Shown here: in pieces, positions 16,481 to 24,831 of the stretch
How positions within the stretch are numbered: position 1 is the stretch's first letter
Layout: every line of letters starts with the position of its first letter
Assembly (NCBI RefSeq): GCF_030440595.1
Contig: NZ_CP047452.1
Span: forward strand, 2,542,001-2,606,000
Direction of reading: 5' to 3'
Length of the DNA stretch: 64,000 bases
Origin: Corynebacterium glucuronolyticum DSM 44120
GTDB taxonomy: Bacteria > Actinomycetota > Actinomycetes > Mycobacteriales > Mycobacteriaceae
Position numbers and translations under genes: made by a program
The notes under the pieces: model-generated
What the model was told of the DNA's origin: nothing
The model's input: the letters and a program-made list of their open reading frames with translations, nothing else
Databases searched by the model: none

Positions 16481-17350
16481 GTGGAGTACATCGCGCGCGA
16501 AATTGAGCCCCACCTACGGAACATGACGACCTGGTTTCCCATCGTCTTCGTAGGTGGCGCTCGTGGTTGCGGGAAGACCTCTCTTCTCACAAGGATGTTC
16601 CCGGACTACCACTACCTCGATCTCGAAAATGGGGCTATAGCTGAGAAAGCGCGCGCGAATCCCATCGGTTTCCTCCGGGAGCATGGTTCGCAACTGATTC
16701 TCGACGAAGTTCAAAACGTGCCGGCACTGTTCCGAGCACTCAAAGTGGTGGCCGACGAATCTGAAAAACCTGCCCAGTTCATCATCTCCGGTTCTGTGAA
16801 TTACCTCCGACTTGATTCCGTCACGGAATCTCTTGCAGGCAGGGTGGGGCTCGTTCACCTCCCGCCGCTATCGTTTCGGGAGATGGGGCTCCCCCTTGAC
16901 GAGTTTCTGCTCTATACCAGTGGTGACTACCCGGAAGAGCCGAGCGAAGCGAATTACACCACCTTCGACCTGCAGGCGTCCCCATCATGCGAGGAGACCA
17001 AGCGGTATTTTTGGAACACGGGGCTCTTAGGCAGTGATGCAGCCGATCCCGCCATCTTTGAGAATTTCGTCGTCGCCGAAACAGCAAAGAACCTCACCAA
17101 CCAGGGAGCGGAAAACAATCTGTTTTGGTACCGAGGTGTACTCGTCAATGGGATCAATCCGCAGACACTCACACTGACGGGGATCGAACCGTCAACTATG
17201 CCACGGGTGGACTGTGCAGATGCGGTTAACACGGTGGGCGACAAACTTGGTGTGGATGCCTCCCGCCGGCAGGTCATCTACCAGGGGTCGGAGGACTTCA
17301 TGTTGGACGAGGTCCGCTTCATCCCGGTAGAGACATACCTTTACGCGTGA
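16481..17350 (+). CDS. Compact AAA_14/DUF4143-type ATPase
   Basis: A 289-residue ATPase of the class formerly annotated as 'AAA family, DUF4143'. Walker A is GGARGCGKTS, Walker B is QLILDEVQNVP, followed by the sensor-like FIISGSVNYLRL and ESLAGRV. The DUF4143 remnants are YFWNTGLLGS and ENFVVAETAKNL. Homologues are usually about 400 residues, and the middle of DUF4143 is shortened here. The start is GTG 16481 behind GGGGAG. Function is unknown; such proteins are often scattered by horizontal transfer. A structured terminator follows at 17348-17434. Confidence 0.8.
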   Translation: MEYIAREIEPHLRNMTTWFPIVFVGGARGCGKTSLLTRMFPDYHYLDLENGAIAEKARANPIGFLREHGSQLILDEVQNVPALFRALKVVADESEKPAQFIISGSVNYLRLDSVTESLAGRVGLVHLPPLSFREMGLPLDEFLLYTSGDYPEEPSEANYTTFDLQASPSCEETKRYFWNTGLLGSDAADPAIFENFVVAETAKNLTNQGAENNLFWYRGVLVNGINPQTLTLTGIEPSTMPRVDCADAVNTVGDKLGVDASRRQVIYQGSEDFMLDEVRFIPVETYLYA

Positions 17351-17434
17351 CAGTTGATGGGCGTTTGTGGAATAGCAGATGTGACGGATTGGCTCAATGG
17401 GTGAGCCCAATTCTTAAACGCCCACGTTTTGTCA
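17348..17434. terminator. Nested hairpin between converging ATPase and cysZ
   Basis: TGGGCGTTT (17358-17366) pairs with AAACGCCCA (17416-17424). TGACA/TGTCA lie outside and an imperfect ATTGGCTCA/TGAGCCCAAT stem inside. ACGTTTTGTC follows on the plus strand. Confidence 0.65.
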
Positions 17435-17444
17435 CGCCCCTGTT

Positions 17445-18341
17445 CTAGGAGCCCACCGTCGCGACGAGACTTTCCGGTTCGGTCGAGTTGACGTGATCCT
17501 GGCGGGCGCGGCGGTGGGCGCGCTCGTAGCGCCAGCTGCGCCAGCCGAGGAATACGCCGAAAGCGATGATAATCAACTGAACGGGCCACATGGTGACATC
17601 GGGGAAGATGCGGGGCACGTTGAGGACGACGAGGAGGGTGCCGACGAGAACGCCGAGGAAGCTCGGGTTGAAGCGGCTCACGATCCAGGCGGCCAAGGGG
17701 GCTGCGATGCTGCCACCGATGAGGAGGGCCAGGATGAGGGGCCAGGTGGCGAGCAGCTCCTCCCATAGTCCGACGATGAAGCCGGCGGTGGCGGAGGCAG
17801 TGACGAGGAACTCGGCGGTGTTCACTGTGCCGACGATGCGTCGGGGGTCCTGCTTGTGCAGGGTGAGCATGGTGGAACTTGTGACGGGGCCCCAGCCGCC
17901 ACCTCCTGTGGCATCGATGAGCCCGCCGAAGAAGCCAAGGCCGGTGAGGAAACTGCGGGAGTGCGTGCCGGCAGTGGGTTTTTGGTGGCGGCGGGCGAAG
18001 CGGCGCATGACGTTCAGGCCGAGGCCGGTGAGGATGACTGCGGTAACCACGGGGGACGTGATGGATGTCAAAAGAAGCGCACCGATGAAGGCACCGACGC
18101 CACCGGGGATGCCAAGCCAGAGGGCCTGGCGGAGGTCGACGTTGCCGAAGCGCCAGTGGCTGAAGCCGGAGACCGCCGTCGTGCCGAGTTCGGCGACGTG
18201 GACGACGGCGGAGGCATGCGCCGGGGTGAGGGCGGCCAGGGTTATGAGCAGGGTGGTGGAGGTGGCGCCGAAGCCCATGCCGAGGCCGCCGTCGACGAGT
18301 TGGGCGAGGAAGCCGGTGATGGCGACGATGATGGCGTTCAT
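17445..18341 (-). CDS. cysZ: Sulfite exporter TauE/SafE-family permease, sulfate uptake (CysZ-type)
   Basis: A 298-residue membrane protein of the TSUP family with about eight helices. It has two half-repeats, each with a conserved start: AQLVDGGLGMGFGATSTTLL and GGLIDATGGGGWGPVTSS. It is the last gene of the cys operon. The corresponding C. glutamicum gene is proposed to import sulfate. It overlaps cysY by 4 bp (ATGA), so the genes are coupled. The symbol follows corynebacterial usage; this is not the E. coli CysZ fold. Confidence 0.88.
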   Translation of the reverse strand: MNAIIVAITGFLAQLVDGGLGMGFGATSTTLLITLAALTPAHASAVVHVAELGTTAVSGFSHWRFGNVDLRQALWLGIPGGVGAFIGALLLTSITSPVVTAVILTGLGLNVMRRFARRHQKPTAGTHSRSFLTGLGFFGGLIDATGGGGWGPVTSSTMLTLHKQDPRRIVGTVNTAEFLVTASATAGFIVGLWEELLATWPLILALLIGGSIAAPLAAWIVSRFNPSFLGVLVGTLLVVLNVPRIFPDVTMWPVQLIIIAFGVFLGWRSWRYERAHRRARQDHVNSTEPESLVATVGS

Positions 18342-19039
18342 GCTGCGACCTCCTCGTAGCGGGCAGCGACGATGTCCGCGAGCGCGACCGACAGGGGCTC
18401 ACTCATCGTCCAGCCCGCGGGGAGCTGGAGTTTGTCCAGCAGCAGACCGTGGGTAACGAACAGTGGCACGACGTGGGCGCGGGCAACATCCAGCAGCGGA
18501 TCGCGGCCGGTAGCCCGGTGCGCGAAGGTGGACACCCCGGTCAGCGCCGCGACGCGCGCGGCGAGCGACTCCACGGCAGCGTTGGCGTGCGCGCGGCGGG
18601 AACCGACGTAGTAGACGACGGCGGCTTCGGCACCATGGGGGATTCGCGATGCGACGAGCTGGGCGATGTCCTCACCGGTTCCCAACGGTGCCGCGAGGTG
18701 GAGGCGCACGCCCGTCGCGCGGGAGGCCTCCGCGACGACGGCGGGAACATCGTCGGTGACGTGGAATGCAGATGTGAACAGCAGCGGTACCACGATGGCC
18801 TCCGCGCATCCGCACATCGTCCCGGCGACCGCCTGCAAGGTCTGCTCCGAGAAGTCGAGGTAGGCGGCGCGCACATCACGCTGTGGGCGGCACATGTGCT
18901 GGGCCAGGGTCTCGACCTCCTTGTCTGCCTGCGGGTGGCGGGAGCCGTGGGACAAGATGATCAGCGGTGTGCGCTGCGCATTGTCCCCCGGCTGCGCGGG
19001 AGTTGTGGGTGCCAAAGGCGAAACGGTGGAGGCGATCAT
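18338..19039 (-). CDS. cysY: Sirohydrochlorin chelatase-like protein (CbiX family), CysY
   Basis: A 233-residue CbiX/SirB-type chelatase. N-terminal LIILSHGSRHPQADKEVETL carries the metal-binding His; VPLLFTSAFHVTDDVPAVV and VPLFVTHGLLLDKL represent the second half. It would insert Fe2+ into sirohydrochlorin, making the siroheme needed by the sulfite reductase of this operon (22154-23824). It is downstream of cysN by 26 bp and overlaps cysZ by 4 bp. The gene name follows the C. glutamicum cluster. Confidence 0.85.
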   Translation of the reverse strand: MIASTVSPLAPTTPAQPGDNAQRTPLIILSHGSRHPQADKEVETLAQHMCRPQRDVRAAYLDFSEQTLQAVAGTMCGCAEAIVVPLLFTSAFHVTDDVPAVVAEASRATGVRLHLAAPLGTGEDIAQLVASRIPHGAEAAVVYYVGSRRAHANAAVESLAARVAALTGVSTFAHRATGRDPLLDVARAHVVPLFVTHGLLLDKLQLPAGWTMSEPLSVALADIVAARYEEVAA

Positions 19040-19065
19040 GGTGGTGACCTTCTAACTAGTTGCGG

Positions 19066-20271
19066 CTAACTGCCTGTTGGTCCCGCCAGGCCGACAGCGA
19101 GGGTGGACCCGGACTGCTTGTCCACCACGATGAAGGAACCGACGGCGCCGCGGGCGGCGTAGGTCTCCACGTGGAGGGGCTCGGCGAGGGTGATAGTTGC
19201 GGGGACGATGTCGTTGGTGCCGACGGCAGCACTCACCTTGCCGCGGACGAGCGAGGTGCCGTAGCGGATGAGGACCTGCTTGCCGGGGGTGATGCCTTCG
19301 TCGGATACGCCGACGAGGGTGGCGTCGAAGGTGCGGACGGCCTCGGGAAGCGTGTCGGCGATGAGGGAGCCGCGAGTGAGGTCGAATTCGCCGTCGAGGA
19401 TGAGGACGACGGAGTCGCCGGCGACGGCCTCGTCCACCGGGCCATCGGTGGTGTCGATCCGGGCGATGGTGGTGGAGCCGCCGTCGAACTCGACGGTGTC
19501 CCCCACGCGCACGGTGCCGGCTGCGATCTGGCCCGCGTAACCACGGTAATCGGAGGCGTGCTCCCGGATGACGTACTGGATGGGGAAACGGAAGCCGAGG
19601 CCTTCGGCACGGCCACCGGTGACGGGGACGGTCTCCAGGATGTCGAGAACCGTGGGGCCGTCATACCAGTCCATGTTGGTGGACTTCTCCACGACGTTGT
19701 CGCCCTTGAGGGCGGAGATCGGCACGGCGATCGGTTCGGCGACACCGAATTTTTCGGCCTCGGCAGTGAAGGCGGCGGCGATATCGTTGAAGCGATCCTG
19801 GGAGTAATCTACAAGGTCAATCTTGTTGACGGCGAGGATCACCGTCTTCACGCCCATGAGCGCTGCGACCTTGAGGTGGGTGATGGTTTGGTCGACGACG
19901 CCGTTGCGGGCGTCGACGAGAAGGACGACGACCTGGGAGGTGGAGACGCCGGTGACGGTGTTGCGGGTGTACTGGACGTGGCCGGGGGTGTCGGCGAGGA
20001 TGAACGTGCGCTTATCGGTGCCGAAGTACCGATATGCGACGTCGATGGTGATGCCCTGTTCACGCTCGGCGCGGAGGCCGTCGACAAGCAAGGAAAGGTC
20101 GAGTCCATCGAAACCGCGAGATGCGGAGGTCGCCTCCACCGAGGCGAGCTGATCGGCGAGCACCGACTTCGTATCGTGCAGCAGCCGACCGACGAAGGTG
20201 GACTTACCATCGTCGACGGAACCGGCCGTGCAAAAGCGCAGGTTGTCTCGATTCTCAAGCGTGTTAACCAT
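19066..20271 (-). CDS. cysN: Sulfate adenylyltransferase GTPase subunit CysN
   Basis: A 401-residue GTPase subunit that drives ATP sulfurylase. The G1 motif is GSVDDGKST near residue 20, the G3 motif is DTPGHVQYTRN, and the G4 motif is AVNKIDLVDYS. EF-Tu-like beta domains follow. There is no C-terminal APS kinase domain, in agreement with an APS reductase pathway. ATG 20271 overlaps the cysD stop codon (TAATG). It pairs with CysD. Confidence 0.96.
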   Translation of the reverse strand: MVNTLENRDNLRFCTAGSVDDGKSTFVGRLLHDTKSVLADQLASVEATSASRGFDGLDLSLLVDGLRAEREQGITIDVAYRYFGTDKRTFILADTPGHVQYTRNTVTGVSTSQVVVLLVDARNGVVDQTITHLKVAALMGVKTVILAVNKIDLVDYSQDRFNDIAAAFTAEAEKFGVAEPIAVPISALKGDNVVEKSTNMDWYDGPTVLDILETVPVTGGRAEGLGFRFPIQYVIREHASDYRGYAGQIAAGTVRVGDTVEFDGGSTTIARIDTTDGPVDEAVAGDSVVLILDGEFDLTRGSLIADTLPEAVRTFDATLVGVSDEGITPGKQVLIRYGTSLVRGKVSAAVGTNDIVPATITLAEPLHVETYAARGAVGSFIVVDKQSGSTLAVGLAGPTGS

Positions 20272-21164
20272 TAGAAGTATCCCTCCCGTTTCCGGTCCTC
20301 CATCGAGGATTCACTGAGTCTGTCATCCGCGCGGGTGGCACCGCGTTCGGTGAGCGTCGAGGTGCCGATTTCGGCGATGACCTCCTCCACCGTGGCCGCC
20401 GTAGATTCGACGGCGCCGGTGCAGCTGCCGTCGCCGACGGTGCGGTAGCGGACCGTCTTTTCCACGAGCTCTTCGCCCTTTTTCGGGCCGCCCCACGGGC
20501 CGGGTGTGAGCCACATGCCGTCGCGGTTGTAGACGGTGCGCTGATGCGCGAAGTAGATCGGCGGGAGCTCAATGTTGCGAGCGCCGATGTACTCCCACAC
20601 GTCCATCTCCGTCCAGTTGGAGATAGGGAACACGCGGACGTTTTCGCCGGGGAGGACCTTCGCGTTGTACAGGTTCCACAGCTCCGGGCGCTGGCGGCGC
20701 GGGTCCCAACCACCGAAGGAATCGCGGACGGAGAAGATGCGCTCCTTGGCGCGGGCGCGCTCCTCGTCGCGGCGGGCGCCGCCGAGGACGGCCTCGTAGC
20801 CACGCTCCTCGATCGTCTCCACGAGCGGCACCGTCTGCAGGGGGTTGCGGGTGCCGTCGGGGCGCTCCTGCAGTTCTCCGCGGTCGATCCAGTCCTGCAC
20901 GTGGGCGACGTGGAGGCGGATGCCCGCCTGGCTTGCAACCCGGTCGCGGAACTCGATGACCTCGGGGAAGTTGTGGCCGGTGTCCACGTGTAGGAGATCG
21001 AACGGGATGGCGGCCGGCGCGAACGCGCGCTTGGCCAGCTCGAGGACGAGGCAGGAATCCTTGCCTCCGGAGAAGAGGATCGCCGCGTTATCGGTCTGCC
21101 CTGCGACTTCGCGGAGGATGTAGATGGACTCGTTTTCTAGGTCTTTTAAGTGAGGTGAAAGCAT
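20271..21164 (-). CDS. cysD: Sulfate adenylyltransferase catalytic subunit CysD
   Basis: A 297-residue PP-loop enzyme making APS from ATP and sulfate. The PP motif is FSGGKDSCLVLELAKRAF, and GGARRDEERARAKER plus FPISNWTEMDVWEYI are family hallmarks. I start at ATG 21164, which overlaps the cysH stop (TAATG); a longer reading upstream would run inside cysH and is rejected. It overlaps cysN by one base in the same way. Confidence 0.96.
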   Translation of the reverse strand: MLSPHLKDLENESIYILREVAGQTDNAAILFSGGKDSCLVLELAKRAFAPAAIPFDLLHVDTGHNFPEVIEFRDRVASQAGIRLHVAHVQDWIDRGELQERPDGTRNPLQTVPLVETIEERGYEAVLGGARRDEERARAKERIFSVRDSFGGWDPRRQRPELWNLYNAKVLPGENVRVFPISNWTEMDVWEYIGARNIELPPIYFAHQRTVYNRDGMWLTPGPWGGPKKGEELVEKTVRYRTVGDGSCTGAVESTAATVEEVIAEIGTSTLTERGATRADDRLSESSMEDRKREGYF

Positions 21165-21928
21165 TACTGGTGAAGCCCGCATTCTGTCTTGGAAAATCCT
21201 GCCCAGCGCCCAGCGCGGGGGTCTTCGCCCGGGCGCACCTTGCGGGTGCAGGGCGCGCAGCCGATGGAGGGGTAGCCCTGGTGGGTGAGGGGGTTTTCGA
21301 TGAGGTTGTGTTCGTGGATGTAGCGCTCGGTATCGTCCAGCGTCCACGTGATGATCGGGGAGATTTTCAGCCGCCCGGTCTTGTCCAGGCTCACCGCCGG
21401 TGCGGTGGCGCGGGTGGGGCCGTCGGCGCGCCGCAGGCCTGTCACCCAGCCGGTGTACGGGCCGAGCGCGCGGTTGAGGGGGTCAACTTTGCGCAGGTCG
21501 CAGCAGGCGGTGGGGTTTGTGGCAAAGAGGTCCGTGCCCCATTCGGCATCCTGTTCGGCAACGGTTTGGCGGGGCACCGCGCGCACGAGTTTTTGGTTGG
21601 GGTAGCGTTTCTCGACGGCATCCGCCACCTCGAGGGTCTCCGGGAAGTGGTAGCCGGTATCGAGGAACAGGCCGTCGGCGTCCGGGAGGTAGCAGCTGGC
21701 TAGCTCACTGAGCACCGTATTTTCCATGGAGAGGGTGACAACGAGCGGCCCCGGTGCGTGCTCATGGGCCCAGGTGAGGATGGTTTCGGCGGAGGCATCG
21801 TAAAGACTGTCCGCGTAGTCCTCCACGAGCCGGGCGTTGGTTTCGGCGATGTCCGGGTCCAACGGCGGGGTGGGGGTGACGGCTGGGCGTTTGATGCTGA
21901 CAAACGAGCCACCTGTGAGATTAATCAT
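21164..21928 (-). CDS. cysH: Adenylylsulfate (APS) reductase CysH
   Basis: A 254-residue thioredoxin-dependent reductase that converts APS to sulfite. Besides the catalytic C-terminal Cys in SKTECGLHQ, it has the two cysteine pairs that bind a [4Fe-4S] cluster (TACCDLRKVDPL and GCAPCTRKV). This marks the APS-specific rather than the PAPS-specific branch. The start at ATG 21928 overlaps the end of cysX by 8 bp. Sits in the cys operon. Confidence 0.95.
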   Translation of the reverse strand: MINLTGGSFVSIKRPAVTPTPPLDPDIAETNARLVEDYADSLYDASAETILTWAHEHAPGPLVVTLSMENTVLSELASCYLPDADGLFLDTGYHFPETLEVADAVEKRYPNQKLVRAVPRQTVAEQDAEWGTDLFATNPTACCDLRKVDPLNRALGPYTGWVTGLRRADGPTRATAPAVSLDKTGRLKISPIITWTLDDTERYIHEHNLIENPLTHQGYPSIGCAPCTRKVRPGEDPRAGRWAGFSKTECGLHQ

Positions 21929-22163
21929 CGCGTTTTATTCCTTTTCTCGCATCTTTGAGATGCGCCTCGTGCGTAGAGGATGAGGGTTGGGGGCGGTTGT
22001 CAGGGTCATCTTGGCCGTGGAAGCGGACGGAGAATACGCGCAAGCATTCGCCACACTTCCAACCGAACTCATCCACTTCATGTGGGGTGAGTGCGGTGGA
22101 CGCGCAGTAGGGGCAGTGCGTGGGGAAGTTCCTGTTGGAGTTGGGCTTTCGTCTTACTGCCAC
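21921..22163 (-). CDS. cysX: Small CxxC zinc-ribbon-like protein CysX
   Basis: An 80-residue protein with a basic N-terminus, two CxxC pairs (HCPYC and KCGEC) 16-20 residues apart, then a hydrophilic tail. In corynebacteria and mycobacteria cysX lies between the sulfite reductase and cysH genes and is thought to serve as a small redox or metal protein, possibly electron carrier; this is not proven. It overlaps cysI by 10 bp and cysH by 8 bp, so all three are translationally coupled. Confidence 0.88.
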   Translation of the reverse strand: MAVRRKPNSNRNFPTHCPYCASTALTPHEVDEFGWKCGECLRVFSVRFHGQDDPDNRPQPSSSTHEAHLKDARKGIKRDD

Positions 22164-23824
22164 TGCAGGTCCTCCTCTGCGGCTCGTCGCACCCAGTCAC
22201 GGAACTGTTCACCGGGGTGACGCTGCTCCTTGAACTTTTCGACGACTTTTACCACGTAGTCTCCGAGGTCACGGCTTTTGACCTTGAGCCCCCGCAGTTT
22301 AAAGCCGATCTCCGGGTCCTGCACGCCGAGTGCTCCACCCAGGTGCACCTGGAAGCCCTCCTCGCCCTCTACGATCTGGCCTTTCAGTCCAATGTCTGAG
22401 ACCTGTGTGCGGGCGCAGGAGTTGGGGCACCCGTTGAGCGAGATGGTGATGGGAACGTCCAGATCGCCGAGGCGCTCCTCCAGTTCACCGACGAGTTCGA
22501 TGGCGCGGGCTTTGGTTGTGGTGAGGGCGAGCTTGCAGAATTCCAGGCCGGTGCAGCTGATGATGCCGCGGCGGAACTCGGACGGGCGCGGGTAGAGGCC
22601 CAACGCCTCGAGCTCGTCCTGCAGCGGTGTGACATCGTCCTTTTCCACGTCGAGGAAGAGCAGTTCCTTGCCCGGGGTTGTGCGGATGCGGGTGATGCCG
22701 TATTTCTCGGCCACGTCGGCGATGGCGATGAGCTGGTCGCCGGAGGCATGGCCGACGGTGAGCTTCACGCCGACGTAGTAGCGGCCATTCTTTTGCAGGT
22801 GGACGCCGATGTGATCGCGGTTGCCGGTGACGATCGGCGGTGCGATGCCGTCGCGTAGCTGGTAGCCGAGGTACTCCTCGAGCACCGCACGGAACCGCTC
22901 GACACCCCAGCTGGCAACGAGGAACTTAAGACGGGCGCGGTTGCGCAGGCGACGGTAGCCGTAGTCGCGGAAGATGCGGACGGTGTTCGCCCACACCTCC
23001 GGCACCTCCTCGAGGGGCACCCAGACGCCGAGGCGCTGGGCAATCATCGGGTTGGTGGAGAGTCCTCCGCCGACCCACACGTCGAAGCCCGGGCCGTATT
23101 CGGGATGGTTGACACCGACGAAGGCGAGGTCCTGGATCTCGTGGGTGATGTCCTGGCGGGAGTTGCCGGAGATGGCGGACTTGAACTTGCGGGGCAGGTT
23201 GTGGAACTCCGGGCTTGGCAGGTATTCGTTCTTGATCCGCTCGATGGCCGGTGTGGCGTCGATGATCTCGTCTGCCGCGACACCTGCGACGGGAGAGCCG
23301 AGGATGACGCGGGGGATGTCGCCGCAGCCGAGCAGCGTGGATAGTCCGACGGTGTCGAGGCGGTTCCAGATCTCCGGTACGTTCTCGATCTCGATCCAGT
23401 GGATCTGAATGTTCTGCCGGTCGGTGAAATCTGCCGTGCCACGGCCGAAGTCGCGAGAGACGCCGCCGACGACGCGGAGCTGCTCCGGTGTAGCTAGGCC
23501 GCCGTCGAAGCGGACGCGCATCATGAAGTATTTGTCCTGCAGCTCGGAGTTTTCCAGTTTGTTGGTCATCTCCCCGCCGAGATCCTGGCGGCGCTGCGTG
23601 TAAATCCCACACCACTTCATGCGCGGTGCGAGGTCATCGGGGACGATCGAGTCGAACCCCTCGTGAGAGTAGTGCTCAATAATCCGCTGCTTGACGGCGA
23701 GGCCGGGGTCTTCTTGCTTGATGGCCTCGTCTGCGTTCAGCGGTTCGCGGCCGTCCAGGGCCCATTGCCCGTCGGAGCGTTTCCTGCGGGGGATGTCCGT
23801 GTGGATGGCAAGCTGTGTAGTCAT
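22154..23824 (-). CDS. cysI: Ferredoxin-dependent sulfite reductase (CysI/SirA)
   Basis: A 556-residue siroheme/[4Fe-4S] reductase that makes sulfide from sulfite. It has two ferredoxin-like/siroheme half-domains (GGVSRDFGRGTADFTDRQNI cut near 110-130; GGLSTNPM). The four cluster ligands are in SCTGLEFCKLA (C-x5-C) and GCPNSCARTQ (C-x3-C). It heads the operon cysI-X-H-D-N-Y-Z. The promoter region carries McbR-like sites at 23863-23901. Distinguishing sulfite from nitrite reductase rests on context. Confidence 0.95.
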   Translation of the reverse strand: MTTQLAIHTDIPRRKRSDGQWALDGREPLNADEAIKQEDPGLAVKQRIIEHYSHEGFDSIVPDDLAPRMKWCGIYTQRRQDLGGEMTNKLENSELQDKYFMMRVRFDGGLATPEQLRVVGGVSRDFGRGTADFTDRQNIQIHWIEIENVPEIWNRLDTVGLSTLLGCGDIPRVILGSPVAGVAADEIIDATPAIERIKNEYLPSPEFHNLPRKFKSAISGNSRQDITHEIQDLAFVGVNHPEYGPGFDVWVGGGLSTNPMIAQRLGVWVPLEEVPEVWANTVRIFRDYGYRRLRNRARLKFLVASWGVERFRAVLEEYLGYQLRDGIAPPIVTGNRDHIGVHLQKNGRYYVGVKLTVGHASGDQLIAIADVAEKYGITRIRTTPGKELLFLDVEKDDVTPLQDELEALGLYPRPSEFRRGIISCTGLEFCKLALTTTKARAIELVGELEERLGDLDVPITISLNGCPNSCARTQVSDIGLKGQIVEGEEGFQVHLGGALGVQDPEIGFKLRGLKVKSRDLGDYVVKVVEKFKEQRHPGEQFRDWVRRAAEEDLQWQ

Positions 23825-23862
23825 GGTTTTGAACCTCTCTGTTCGTGTATAGACGTTTTTAC

Positions 23863-23878
23863 CATACCGTTCGGTCTA
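23863..23878. promoter_or_regulatory. McbR-like operator of the cys operon
   Basis: CATAC-N6-GTCTA resembles the McbR consensus TAGAC-N6-GTCTA: the right arm is perfect and the left arm matches at 3 of 5 positions. It lies 39 bp before the cysI start. Confidence 0.5.
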
Positions 23879-23885
23879 CCCGCAA

Positions 23886-23901
23886 TAGACATACCAGTTC
23901 A
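23886..23901. promoter_or_regulatory. Second McbR-like operator of the cys operon
   Basis: TAGAC-N6-GTTCA has a perfect left arm and a partial right arm (3 of 5), 23 bp from the first site. Confidence 0.45.
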
Positions 23902-23973
23902 CTGCTATGACGTGGCGTTTTCGCACGCCAATACCAACCCGGCAGACCACTCAGTCTGTCCATTACATCCAAT

Positions 23974-23988
23974 TGACAACGGTTTCTA
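23974..23988. promoter_or_regulatory. Weak Zur-like site before the metal ABC operon
   Basis: TGACAAC-G-GTTTCTA resembles the clear palindrome TGAAAAC-C-GTTTTCA found before the wall protein gene (31380-31394). Confidence 0.4.
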
Positions 23989-24008
23989 TTAAAGCTAACC
24001 TTTGCTAT

Positions 24009-24023
24009 TGCATATTGTTTTCA
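24009..24023. promoter_or_regulatory. Zur-like site before the metal ABC operon
   Basis: TGCATAT-T-GTTTTCA has the full right arm of the Zur-like palindrome and a degenerate left arm. It ends 16 bp before the first gene of the operon, where a bound repressor would block transcription. Confidence 0.55.
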
Positions 24024-24039
24024 CTAAAAGGGGTTAGCC

Positions 24040-24831
24040 ATGCTCACACGCCTGCGCCTGCCGCGCGCGCTCGTCGCCATCGCGCTGCTACTCGCCATGT
24101 TCGCCGCCGCGCCTGTCGCCCGCGCCCTCACCCTCACCGAGGGCCACATCGATGCCTTTTATGTCACCAGCGACCTCACCCTCACACTCAAGGACGATGC
24201 CGGGCTGCACGCGCCAGAGGATGTCACGCTTGCTATCCCCGCCTCCGCCTACCGGGAGGAAACCGCCGCTATCCTGGGCGAAGGCGCATATTTTCTGCCA
24301 CAAGCCCAAGACCCCGCCCTCATCTGGCCCGGCTGGGACACAACCGAATCCGGCACGGCCCTGTCCATCCAGTTCCTCGACGTCCAGGGCCCCGGCTCCG
24401 TCTACCTGTTCAGCCAGGGCACTTTCGGCGGCACGGCACCACTTCTCGACGGCGACTCCCTCGAACTCACCAGCGGTTCCGCGATCCCCCAGGACCACCC
24501 CGGCCATGTCCACGCCAACTGGGCGTTTACCGCCCCCGGCACGTACACCATGACTGTCAAGGCCGTCGCCCCCGACGGCCGGGAGACGAACACGGCGACG
24601 TACCGGTGGGTCGTCGGCAATGCTGACAATGCTGAGGAGGAAGAAGTAGCGCCGGCAGCCACGGCAACTACGGTGTCGCCCGCCAGCTCAGCACCGACGC
24701 CCACCTCCGCACCCGCTGAGCAGCGCGCCCTCGCCGACACGGGGATCTCCGTCTTGGGCCTCGCCATCGCCTTCCTGGGGCTCGGGCTCGTCGTCTTCGG
24801 CGCGGGCATCGTCGCCGCCCGGCGCGCATGA
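24040..24831 (+). CDS. Surface-anchored repeat protein with LAxTG sorting signal (anchored-repeat ABC locus)
   Basis: A 263-residue exported protein. The signal peptide ends near VARALT. One 'choice-of-anchor M'/actinobacterial surface-anchored domain (TIGR03769 type) follows, with TEGHIDAFYV, PALIWPGWDT and HVHANWAFTAPGTYTM. After a Pro/Ala/Thr/Ser linker comes LADTG, a membrane helix and a basic end (ARRA). This is a class E-type sortase signal. The domain probably binds metal through its conserved histidines, which is inference. RBS AAAAGGGG lies ahead of ATG 24040. It overlaps the next gene by 4 bp. Confidence 0.85.
   Translation: MLTRLRLPRALVAIALLLAMFAAAPVARALTLTEGHIDAFYVTSDLTLTLKDDAGLHAPEDVTLAIPASAYREETAAILGEGAYFLPQAQDPALIWPGWDTTESGTALSIQFLDVQGPGSVYLFSQGTFGGTAPLLDGDSLELTSGSAIPQDHPGHVHANWAFTAPGTYTMTVKAVAPDGRETNTATYRWVVGNADNAEEEEVAPAATATTVSPASSAPTPTSAPAEQRALADTGISVLGLAIAFLGLGLVVFGAGIVAARRA

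Noticed and set aside
19060..20274. Open frame of 404 codons opposite cysN
   Set aside because: Covers cysN exactly on the other strand and shows the acidic, glycine-rich composition of shadow frames.
20271..21347. Longer version of cysD
   Set aside because: It would begin inside cysH; ATG 21164 with the TAATG junction fits family length.
23850..23865. Third McbR site in the cysI promoter (TAGAC at 23850)
   Set aside because: The second arm at the required spacing does not match GTCTA.
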